In this document: piece after piece, positions 7,137-14,782 of the stretch
Position numbering within the stretch: position 1 is the first letter of the stretch
Layout: each line of letters begins with the position of its first letter
Source: VAZQ01 sp963763365
GTDB lineage: Bacteria; Pseudomonadota; Alphaproteobacteria; Rhizobiales; Xanthobacteraceae
Assembly: GCA_963763365.1 (NCBI GenBank)
Contig: CAVXOE010000013.1
Location: 6,992-70,991, forward strand
DNA: 64,000 nt
Reading direction: 5' to 3'
Notes under the pieces: generated by a model
What the model was told of the DNA's origin: nothing
What the model saw: the letters and a program-made list of their open reading frames with translations, nothing else
The model's database searches: none
Made by a program: the position numbers and the translations under genes

Positions 7137-8407
7137 CAGAAACCCATCTCTTCCTTGTAGTAACGATACATGGCCCGGATCGCGCGATCCGTAATAACAG
7201 TATCGCTGGTCTCTTCATCCTTGCCGAGCGGTGCAACTCCGTAACGCGGCACCGATCTGTCCAGCCCATCCTGAACGAATTTCAGGGCTTCATGGTCATC
7301 GATACCGAGGAAACCGCCGGGGCCGAAGATATTGTTCTGTCTCAGCCTGTGCTCTTCCATTTCGCGAGTGTCGTCGGCATATCCGAACGTGGTCCAGATC
7401 AGCATGAACTCATTGGGGCTCAACGGAACGATCTGGCGCGCGCCGAGAATGTTGGTTTGCCTTAAGAGAATTAGATTCGGCCAGATCGTGACGGCATTGC
7501 TCGTCCAGACCGACTCCTTTTCCGGAATCAGCTCGATCACGCGCGGGTCGGCAAGTTGCATCGCCGCACGAAACGATCGGATGTCAGCCTTGCTATCGTC
7601 GTTTTCCGGCCGGCCGATAGGACGTGCATTGCAAAGCGTGGAGTGACGCCCCTTGGTATCCGTCAGGATCATCGTCTTGTTGCCCGCGACAAACAATCCA
7701 AACGTGGTCAGATAGGTATGCAGCAACGTTGCGTGATACGGGTCTTTCAGATTTTCCTGATAAAGCTTCCAATTGCCCGGAAGCGTATTGCGGTGGACGC
7801 CGAGCAGCTTCAACGGACGGCCATCGAAAATCGAATCGAATTGTTCGAGGATATCGGTGCCGAGATAGTCTTCGATTGAATCCATGTCGTCCGCAAACGA
7901 GGCGAACACGACACCGTGCCGGACAGCCACGTTCAGCGAGCGAAGGTTATGCTCTTCAAGCTTGAAGTCGGCCGGCATCCCGCCCTTGCCCTTGACGCCG
8001 CGACGGAAGGGTACAGCGACGAGCGAGCCTGCGAGATTATAGGTCCATTGATGGTAGGGGCAGATGAACCGCAATGTGGTGCCGCGATATGACTTGCAGA
8101 ACTCCACACCACGATGCGCGCACCGGTTTTCGAACGCATGCACCTTGCCGCCTTCGTCGCGAGCGACGATGATCGGAATATTGCCGATATACGAGCGAAT
8201 GAAACTGCCGGGCTCAGGAATCTCTGCTTCGAGCGCGACATAATTCCAGTTGCGCCCCATGAACACTTTCTGGACCTCAAGATCGAAAACACGACGGTCC
8301 GTGTAGATCCAGTCCGGAATCTCGGCTCCATCTTTGGGCCAGCGCAAGTCGGGCATGTCCGAAGCCGACAAGACCTTTGGGACATCAAAGCGGGTCGGAT
8401 TGTCCAT
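7136..8407 (-). CDS. Rieske ring-hydroxylating oxygenase alpha subunit (TphA2-like)
   Basis: A 423-residue catalytic subunit. The Rieske [2Fe-2S] site is C96-A-H98 and C116-P-Y-H119. The mononuclear iron motif D222-P-Y-H225-x4-H230 matches the Asp-x2-His-x4-His pattern of the family. As I remember it, terephthalate dioxygenase TphA2 shares NWKLY-x-EN-x-KDPYHA, VPFRRG-x-KG-x-x-GMPADF and FGYADDT; salicylate 5-hydroxylase NagG is also similar. It adds oxygen to an aromatic acid using electrons from a reductase. No reductase, ferredoxin or cis-diol dehydrogenase gene is nearby, so it must borrow a reductase or act as a monohydroxylase. First gene of a seven-gene leftward operon. Confidence 0.85.
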   Translation of the reverse strand: MDNPTRFDVPKVLSASDMPDLRWPKDGAEIPDWIYTDRRVFDLEVQKVFMGRNWNYVALEAEIPEPGSFIRSYIGNIPIIVARDEGGKVHAFENRCAHRGVEFCKSYRGTTLRFICPYHQWTYNLAGSLVAVPFRRGVKGKGGMPADFKLEEHNLRSLNVAVRHGVVFASFADDMDSIEDYLGTDILEQFDSIFDGRPLKLLGVHRNTLPGNWKLYQENLKDPYHATLLHTYLTTFGLFVAGNKTMILTDTKGRHSTLCNARPIGRPENDDSKADIRSFRAAMQLADPRVIELIPEKESVWTSNAVTIWPNLILLRQTNILGARQIVPLSPNEFMLIWTTFGYADDTREMEEHRLRQNNIFGPGGFLGIDDHEALKFVQDGLDRSVPRYGVAPLGKDEETSDTVITDRAIRAMYRYYKEEMGF

Positions 8408-8744
8408 CTTGAATGGCTTCCTGCACTCCGACCCTCAGCAGAGCATCGGCATAAATCGCCAACAAGTTCATGCCACATCGCAATCATTGTCAATTTGATT
8501 GTTCAAAAAATGTTTCGGCAAAATCGCACAATGCTTCAATCGGTTGTTTGACGATCCCGCAATCAAAGCGGGGTTGTGTTTTGATTTCAGTACGACGCCT
8601 TTCACGACCTCGTCACGCGGAATATGCTTGCTCGGAACCGCTCCGGATCTGAGAGTTTTTTCGATCGCGGATGTGCGGATCGTGACCGAACGGGCCCACG
8701 GTTCGTCGTCGCCGCGGCCGTTGTCCGCTCGGTTCATCACGCGA
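8408..8744. promoter_or_regulatory. Rieske operon promoter region with CAATCA-N9-TGATTG inverted repeat
   Basis: A 337-base gap lies between the second permease and the Rieske operon. It is AT-richer than its surroundings near 8480-8530. A perfect 6-base inverted repeat, CAATCA (8481-8486) and TGATTG (8496-8501), lies about 75-95 bases upstream of the alpha-subunit start and could be an operator. No regulator gene sits within this island. I see no coding frame of interest. Confidence 0.4.
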
Positions 8745-9584
8745 TCAGTCTTCGTCTTCCAGGTGACGGTGGGCCACATGCCAAGGCATGGCCTTGCGCT
8801 CGATCAGGTCGACGACCTGATAATAGACAATGCCGATCACCGTAAGCAGCAATATTGCCGCAAAAACACGTGGCGTGTTGTAGGTCCCTTGCGACTGCAG
8901 GATGACATAACCCAGACCGCGATTGGAGCCCACGAACTCACCGACGATCGTTCCGACCAGCGACAGCGAGATCGCGACCTTCATGCCCGCGAAGATGCTG
9001 GGTAGAGCGTTCGGGAAACGTATTTTCCAGAACATCTGCAACGTCGAGCCTTTGTAAGTCCGGGCCAGTTCGAGCATTCCGGGATCGACCGACCGTAATC
9101 CGACCACGCTGTCAACCACCATCGGGAAAATCGAAACAAGCAGCGCCATCAGCACTTTCGACTCGACGCCGGTGCCGACCCAAAGAATGAATAGCGGCGC
9201 GATCGCGACCTTTGGAACGGCGTTGCTTGCGACGAGCGTCGTCAGCAAAATCCTATCGAGAAAATTCGAGTAGACGATGCCGACGGCCATCGTGAGGCCG
9301 ATCACCACCGAAAGGCCAAAGCCGAGAAGCGAGGTCCCCATCGTGTAAGCGGAATTTTCGAGAAGATAGACCGGTTCCGCTATGAGCTCATGCAGCACAT
9401 CTAAGGGCGAGGGAAAGATATAGGGACGAACACCCGTCAGATGGCAGATCGCTTCCCAGATGGCGCACAGAATCAGAACGGCCGCCAGCACGCGCGCCAC
9501 CTTTGCTGTGGTGCGCAGAAGTTGACGGCGGCCGGATCGCCGCAACGACGCAGGCTGTTCGATAAAGGCCGTCGTCATCGCCAA
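8745..9584 (-). CDS. second ABC importer permease, NitT/TauT type
   Basis: A 279-residue permease with about six membrane segments and the family loop (ELARTYKGSTLQMFWKIRFP). It is the last gene of an SBP-ATPase-permease set transcribed leftward towards the Rieske operon, 6 bases after its ATPase. It is clearly divergent from the permease at 3540-4364, so this is a separate system and not a recent duplication. Confidence 0.85.
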   Translation of the reverse strand: MAMTTAFIEQPASLRRSGRRQLLRTTAKVARVLAAVLILCAIWEAICHLTGVRPYIFPSPLDVLHELIAEPVYLLENSAYTMGTSLLGFGLSVVIGLTMAVGIVYSNFLDRILLTTLVASNAVPKVAIAPLFILWVGTGVESKVLMALLVSIFPMVVDSVVGLRSVDPGMLELARTYKGSTLQMFWKIRFPNALPSIFAGMKVAISLSLVGTIVGEFVGSNRGLGYVILQSQGTYNTPRVFAAILLLTVIGIVYYQVVDLIERKAMPWHVAHRHLEDED

Positions 9585-9590
9585 AGCAAG

Positions 9591-10415
9591 TCAACCCGTG
9601 AATGTTCCAATTCTCTCGAACACGGACCGTACATGCGCGCTGTAGCGCACGAATTCCAAAGTGTCCCGCGTCGCCAGCGTCCGCGGGCGGGGCAGATCAA
9701 TCTCGATGACCTCTTCGATACGCCCGGGGTCGCGCGCCATGATCGCCACCCGGCTGGATAGCAGAATGGCTTCGCTGATGCTGTGCGTGATGAACAGGAT
9801 GGTCTTTTTCGTTTGCGTCCATATCCGCTGCAACTCGATGTTGAGCTGGTCGCGAGTGATGGCGTCGAGCGCACCGAAAGGCTCGTCCATCAGCAACAGC
9901 GCGGGGTCGTCGAGCAGCGCCCGGCAGATTGCGGCCCGCTGCCGCATGCCGCCGGACAGTTCCCACGGATAGCGGTTCGCAAAGCGGCGAAGGCCAAAGG
10001 TCTCGAGCAGATTGAGCGCTGTTTCGCTATACGGCTTTGTCGCCTTGCGCCGAAATTCCAACGGCAGATAGACATTGTCCAGCAGGGTGCGCCAGTCGAG
10101 CAGCATGTCGCGCTGAAACACGATTCCCATGTCGTCGGGCGGCCCATCCATAGGCTTGTCGTGCATCCGCACTTCGCCGCTTGTTATTTGGTCGAGGCCG
10201 GCGAGACACCTCAACAACGTGCTCTTGCCGCAACCGCTTGGTCCCAGCAGGCTCAGGAACTCGCCTACGCGGATATCGAGATCGACGTTCGCGAGCGCCC
10301 GGATGTTTCCGCGTTTGGAATTGAACGACTTGCAGACGCCCCGTAAGGTGACATGCGCCGTCCCGTTGGTAGCTTGTTGCGCGCTCGCCACAGCGTTCGA
10401 AAGTGCAGCCTCCAT
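9591..10415 (-). CDS. second ABC importer ATPase, NitT/TauT type
   Basis: A 274-residue ATPase with Walker A GPSGCGKST at about residues 58-66, Q-loop VFQRDMLLDW, signature LSGGMRQR, Walker B LLMDEPFGALD and switch ITHSISEA. Its ATG overlaps the stop codon of the upstream binding-protein gene in TAATG, so the two are translationally coupled. It energises uptake through the permease at 8745-9584. Confidence 0.87.
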   Translation of the reverse strand: MEAALSNAVASAQQATNGTAHVTLRGVCKSFNSKRGNIRALANVDLDIRVGEFLSLLGPSGCGKSTLLRCLAGLDQITSGEVRMHDKPMDGPPDDMGIVFQRDMLLDWRTLLDNVYLPLEFRRKATKPYSETALNLLETFGLRRFANRYPWELSGGMRQRAAICRALLDDPALLLMDEPFGALDAITRDQLNIELQRIWTQTKKTILFITHSISEAILLSSRVAIMARDPGRIEEVIEIDLPRPRTLATRDTLEFVRYSAHVRSVFERIGTFTG

Positions 10416-11441
10416 TAGTTCGACTTGGGCACGAAATCATTCGTGAAGTAATCCTCGGCCTTGGTTCCCGGCTTTATGATGCCGGCTTGCTCCGAATATT
10501 TGATCCCCGCTGCCCAATCGTCCGCGGACTGCCAGAACAGCGGCTTGCCGTTGGTCGCGGTCGTATTGATGTACGGAAGGAGGGACTGCAACTGCTGGCG
10601 AATGTATTCTGGATCAAGCTTGGCTCGCGGACGGTTCTTCAACAGCGCCTGGACCGCTTCGTCGGTCATGGATCCGTCCTGGATGCCGGCCCATGCCTTC
10701 TGCAGAGCTGCGACGAAGCCCGCGATCGCCTTTGGCTTTTCACGCATGGCCGTCTCGTTCGCGATTAGACCGAACCCCGGCAATGGCAGGCCGTAATCGC
10801 TGAACAGAATGCCGCGCGACAGACGCGGGATGTTCTTGCGGATCGTGTAGATCGGCACCGGGACGAACATGCCGTCGCCGCCACCGCTGAGATAGGTCGA
10901 GACCTTGGCTGCGATATCGACGCTAGTCAGATCGACCTTGGACTTGTCCACGCCGGCCGTCTTGAAAAAGCTATCGATGAACAACGTCTCCACCGATGTC
11001 GACGAGAAGTAGAATCTTCTTGCCTTCCAGGTCCTTGGGCTTGTGGATCGTGCTCTTCTCGTCCACCACGACACCCAGATCGCTCTTGCGCAGCACGCCG
11101 GCGATGGCCTTGACCGGAACGCCCTTTTCGCGCGCCACCATGGCGGACACGAAGCCGGCGTAGCCAATGTCATATTTTCCCGCACCGACAAGCTGAACCG
11201 TCGTTGTCGTGCCGGTGCCGTCCTCGATAGTCGGCTCGACGCCGTTCTCCTTGAACCACCCCTTCTCCAGCGCAAGGTAGAAAGGTGCATGCGAGCCATA
11301 AGGGAGGAAGTCGAGGCGGACGGAAAGCTTCTCCTGAGCGAATGCCGCGCTGTTTAATGCAAGCGCGACGGCTAACGCGCCAACGAGCGACGCGAATGAG
11401 CGCAGCGAGATGCGGCCTTGAGGACTAAAAAAACGGCGCAT
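10415..11441 (-). pseudogene. second island solute-binding protein, NitT/TauT type, one frameshift
   Basis: Two overlapping frames make one binding protein of about 340 residues. The N-terminal part starts at ATG 11441 (GAGGG 5 bases upstream, then a signal peptide ending AAFAQE) and runs through KPKDLEGKK. The C-terminal part continues in another frame from YFSSTSVETLFIDSFFKTAG to the stop at 10415. The frames must join at about 11011-11018 by a one-base change. Everything on both sides is well conserved in style, and the ATPase is coupled to its stop. This looks more like a sequencing indel or very fresh mutation than an old pseudogene. Confidence 0.75.
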
Positions 11442-11740
11442 AAGACCCTCGTTATATGTTCGAGACCAAGTTCGATTTGAACGGTCTTGCGATGCGGCGG
11501 GCAGTGGTTTCGGATCATCGACCGGATCACGGCGCAGATTGCGACCGACAGCGGCAGGTACCGAGGCCCTCTCGATCTGAAGCATAGCGCCGGTACGAAA
11601 GAAGCCACACAGGATCAAACCGGCCATCGCGAATCCTACCTTCGCCGTCCTAAAAAGAAGGACGCTCCTTGAGGTTCCGAAACTTCGGTCCCCTTGACAT
11701 GCAAGGCTGATGCCGCAGGTCTCATCTGATCATGCTAATT

Positions 11741-11767
11741 TTGGTAACAGTATCGTTAATGTTACAA
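11741..11767. promoter_or_regulatory. TTGGTAAC-N12-GTTACAA inverted repeat in divergent promoter
   Basis: The segment TTGGTAAC (11741-11748) and GTTACAA (11761-11767) forms an imperfect inverted repeat in an AT-rich stretch. It lies between the leftward importer (start 11441) and the rightward VOC gene (start 11955). The placement fits an operator or promoter element for one or both. The regulator is unknown; GntR/FCD or TetR types commonly use such sites. Confidence 0.4.
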
Positions 11768-11954
11768 TATGCAAAATGAAATTCGGTCCGGGATGCGCCG
11801 ATCGAGCGGGCAATTCGTCGCCCTGAATCTCGCGCACGCTCCAACATCGCCGTATGACGACGACCAGCGTTGTGAAGGCTTCAGTGCAACCCAGTTTACG
11901 CCGCCGGCCAGTTGGGCCTTAAGTGTTTCCTCAGAACGCCAACGGAGCCGCAAA

Positions 11955-12353
11955 ATGCTAGGACCCTTGTCGTGGGTGCTGATCTACGTCGATGACGTCG
12001 CCACCACCACGCACTTCTATGAGAAGACACTCGGCCTGCCGGTCAAATCTGCCAGCGCGTCAAAGACCATCTTTCACACCGGGAGTTGCATATTGCATCT
12101 CATGGGGCAGCACGACAACGGCCCCGCGCGAATGGATCAAAATCGCGGATGGGAGCGAAACAAGATTCTGATTTCGTTTCATGTCGCCGACCTCAAGGCC
12201 GAAATTGCTGCAATCGAAAGCCGCGGCGGCCATTGCATATCCGGCATTCGTCCCACCGTTTCGGATCCGGGTCAGCCGCAGAAGGGATGGCTCGCCCAAT
12301 TCATGGACCCCGAAGGCAACATTATCGAAATATGCGAAGAACCACTTGATTGA
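11955..12353 (+). CDS. VOC-superfamily (glyoxalase/bleomycin resistance-like) protein
   Basis: A 132-residue single VOC domain: WVLIYVDDVATTTHFYEKTL at the start, a His/Glu-rich metal-site pattern, and the C-terminal signature FMDPEGNIIEICE. The start at 11955 is preferred because GGAG (11944-11947) lies 7 bases upstream; a longer frame back to 11769 lacks this. VOC proteins include extradiol dioxygenases, isomerases and lyases. As the only rightward gene in the island, it may process a ring-derived intermediate, but the reaction is not predictable. Confidence 0.75.
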   Translation: MLGPLSWVLIYVDDVATTTHFYEKTLGLPVKSASASKTIFHTGSCILHLMGQHDNGPARMDQNRGWERNKILISFHVADLKAEIAAIESRGGHCISGIRPTVSDPGQPQKGWLAQFMDPEGNIIEICEEPLD

Positions 12354-12421
12354 GGCTGCGAGAAGCGCACGAGCCGCGCTGGTCTCTTCCCCCGCCGCCC
12401 CAATAAGAGACGTCTCGTACA

Positions 12422-13399
12422 TCAGGCCGGAACCGCGGTGCGGTCCTTCGCCGGCGTGGTCCCGAACGTCTCGATGGGATCGAACAGCAGGTGATTGGTA
12501 TTCATCACTGACATCTGGACGATCTCGTCCTCCTTGATCCCCCGCTTCTGGAATTCACCAAAGAACTCCCTCATCGCGTCACTGACGGTCGGTGAAAAAA
12601 TCTGTCCGACGTCGGAGGAGAGGATGACGCCCTGGGGACCGACCGTCCGGATGACTTCGATATATTGCTCGTAGGTTAGATGGTCCATCGCAAGATTGAC
12701 GAAGCACAGCTCGCTGAAGGCTCCGTATTTCTCCCATGTCTCCGCCATTTTCTCCGGCTCAAGTTCGGTCGATTGAAACAGCGGATGCGTCATGACGATG
12801 CGGCGGATGCCCTTCTCATAGGCTGCTTTGACCACGGTCAGGGTCTCTTCGCGATTGAAGTGGCCGGTCGCGAGCACGAGGTCGTATTCGGCAATCAGGC
12901 TCAGCGCGCGGTCAAGCGCCGCCATCTTGTCACTGTCGCCCGTATCGAGCGTGTAGCCGGTGCCTTCCGCAAAGAAGCGGGTGTACTTGGGAAGTACGCC
13001 CCAGTCGACCGAAATGTCCCGGCGATTGTAGATGCGAAGGTGCGCCTCGCAGCACATGGTTGGCATCCAGACAACGAATCGCTGGGGATCGGGATCGGAT
13101 GCCGTGACATCACTCTTCCAACCTGACAATGCGGACCGAACGCCGTGATCGTCGACGCCTCCGCACCCAAAATTCAAAGCAACCGATCCGATCAGTGGCA
13201 CCTTGTCGTCGGGGCGGCGGATTTGGCTGACTTGCCCAGTGGTCGGCTGGAAGTGGTTTTTCATGACCACACCGAAGCCTTCGCGCCTCGCCTCTTCCGC
13301 CAGCGAAGTCGCGCTGTACTTGCGGCGCAGGAATTCAGGACCGATATGGACATGCATATCGATCATTCGCTTATCGCCAACATGCGGGAGAGATTTCAT
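12422..13399 (-). CDS. metal-dependent hydrolase-like protein (DUF6282 / amidohydrolase type)
   Basis: A 325-residue TIM-barrel-type hydrolase. The N-terminal IDMHVHIGPE provides the His-x-His metal motif. Later segments LATGHFNREE, RIVMTHPLFQ and ILSSDVGQ supply further His and Asp ligands. I associate this pattern with DUF6282, but from memory. The ATG at 13399 has AGAGGA at good spacing; an upstream ATG at 13417 is possible but its AAGGA is too close. It lies 44 bases after the RidA-like gene in a two-gene leftward unit. A hydrolytic step on a lactone or amide intermediate is plausible. Confidence 0.6.
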   Translation of the reverse strand: MKSLPHVGDKRMIDMHVHIGPEFLRRKYSATSLAEEARREGFGVVMKNHFQPTTGQVSQIRRPDDKVPLIGSVALNFGCGGVDDHGVRSALSGWKSDVTASDPDPQRFVVWMPTMCCEAHLRIYNRRDISVDWGVLPKYTRFFAEGTGYTLDTGDSDKMAALDRALSLIAEYDLVLATGHFNREETLTVVKAAYEKGIRRIVMTHPLFQSTELEPEKMAETWEKYGAFSELCFVNLAMDHLTYEQYIEVIRTVGPQGVILSSDVGQIFSPTVSDAMREFFGEFQKRGIKEDEIVQMSVMNTNHLLFDPIETFGTTPAKDRTAVPA

Positions 13400-13443
13400 C
13401 GGATTTCCTCTCTTCATGTCCTTTGCGATCTGACTCGGCCCGG

Positions 13444-13920
13444 TCAGTCCAGGACGACCTCGGCCTCGATCTCGACTGGGATCCCGAACGGCAACTCGGC
13501 CACCCCGATCGCCGAACGCGCGTGCTGACCGCGTTCCGGGCCGAACACTGACAGGATCAGGTCCGAGGAACCGTTTATAACCGCTGGCATGGATTGAAAT
13601 CCCGCGGCCGCATTCACCATTCCAAACACCCGCAGCCAGGTCAGATTTTCGAGACTGCCAAGTTCGCGGCGAAGACTGGCCAGTATGCCAAGCGCGCTCA
13701 ACCTCGCGGCTTCATAGCCCTGCTCCGGTGACACGTTCTGTCCGACCTTACCAAATGGACCGGCAACAGAACCATCCGGCAACGTCGGCCCGTGGCCCGA
13801 GATCGTGACACGTTTGCCGACGACCCTGACCCAGCGAAAGGGTAGCCGCACGCCAGCCGGAACTTGCATCGCCTCAGGGAGAATCAACCCCAGTTCACTC
13901 AGCCTGCGCTCAACCGACAT
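13444..13920 (-). CDS. RidA / YjgF / YER057c / UK114-family protein
   Basis: A 158-residue RidA-like protein: RLSELGLILPEA at the N-terminus, ISGHGPTLPDG and SVFGPERGQHARSAIGVAEL near the C-terminus, the last containing the usual family Arg. RidA proteins hydrolyse reactive enamines and imines or act in dedicated catabolic deamination steps. Pairing with the hydrolase at 12422-13399 suggests a nitrogen-containing intermediate. A longer frame to 14121 exists, but family length and alignment support the start at 13920. Confidence 0.75.
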   Translation of the reverse strand: MSVERRLSELGLILPEAMQVPAGVRLPFRWVRVVGKRVTISGHGPTLPDGSVAGPFGKVGQNVSPEQGYEAARLSALGILASLRRELGSLENLTWLRVFGMVNAAAGFQSMPAVINGSSDLILSVFGPERGQHARSAIGVAELPFGIPVEIEAEVVLD

Positions 13921-14220
13921 TTGTGAAACACTACCTTGGCAACGAATCGGAGCAATTGTTCGATCCCCCAGGCACGGCTGCCTCATCGGCGCGGGAGAAA
14001 ACCGCACCTCTTCCGATAAGTGAGCCGCCGTTGTCTGAAGCACCCTAGCCGCATCATTGCGGTCAGGCCAGCGTCGCAGAAGCTTCGTCAGTGAATGACG
14101 CGCGTTCCGATACAACCGCAAATTCGACTATACGAGAACACAGAGCAGCGGTGTCTCATCGATCAGAGGCCTCTCAGCGTCACCCCGGATTTCGCTGATG
14201 CTCAGTTCGGAAGATGGAGC
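13921..14220. other. intergenic, nothing recognised
   Basis: A 300-base stretch upstream of the RidA-like gene. It must contain that gene's promoter, but no strong -35/-10 or operator stands out. No protein family is recognisable in any frame. Confidence 0.35.
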
Positions 14221-14575
14221 AGGATGCGGCGCCTGCGGGTCTGGCTTCGTCAGCCGGGCACTCGGGCGGCTTCGGGGCACCGCCCGGCTGGGTACTATGG
14301 CCCGCCCGCGAGGAGCTCGCTGACACAGGGCGCAAATGCCCTGCGCGAAGCGCGGCCCGAGGCCGAGTTGCCGCCTCAAGGGAGGTGGCGGCGAAACCGC
14401 GGTGGAGCGCCGAAAGGCGAAGCGTCCCTCACCGGGACGCAACGCGACGGCAGGTTTGCGCGAGCAAACTTGTCGCGCGGACAGAAGGCTGGTGCGCCGC
14501 TCGGCGCTCCACCTCCCCTCTCTCGCGCGGGCCTGCCGCAAGCCCGGACGCATTCGTCGCGGGAGCAATCAATGT
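14221..14575. repeat. hairpin-rich structured element with 12-bp perfect outer arms
   Basis: A 350-base non-coding block contains a chain of stem-loops. GGTGGAGCGCCG (14401-14412) pairs perfectly with CGGCGCTCCACC (14502-14513). Inside are GCGTCCC/GGGACGC (14422-14428 and 14434-14440) and GTTTGC-GCGA-GCAAAC (14454-14469), the latter capped by a GNRA tetraloop. To the left, CGGGCGG/CCGCCCG (14263-14269 and 14280-14286) forms another stem. No frame looks coding. It could be a dispersed cruciform-type repeat of this lineage or a structured RNA. I cannot tell which from one copy. Confidence 0.5.
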
Positions 14576-14617
14576 TGCGATGATTGGAACGAACTTGCCA
14601 AGGAGGCGGTGCACTCC

Positions 14618-14755
14618 CTCTCCCGCTGGGGAGGGGTTACCGAACTCTCGACAGACCTTAACCCCTCACCCCACCCCTCTCCCAATGGGAGAGGGAGCAG
14701 ACCGAGCTAGCCTGGAGAAAAGCCCCCTCCCGCCTTCGCGGGAGAGGGCCCAACA
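14618..14755. repeat. GC-rich intergenic palindromic repeat
   Basis: Several short palindromes lie close together: CTCTCCC-N4-GGGAGAG around 14675-14695, CCCTCTCCCGCTGGGGAGGGG around 14620-14638 and CTCCCGCCTTCGCGGGAG around 14727-14745. This type is frequent between genes in Bradyrhizobium relatives. A related block occurs at 42042-42201. Confidence 0.45.
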
Positions 14756-14782
14756 CGTGCGAGCTCGCCTGCGAGGCCCGCG

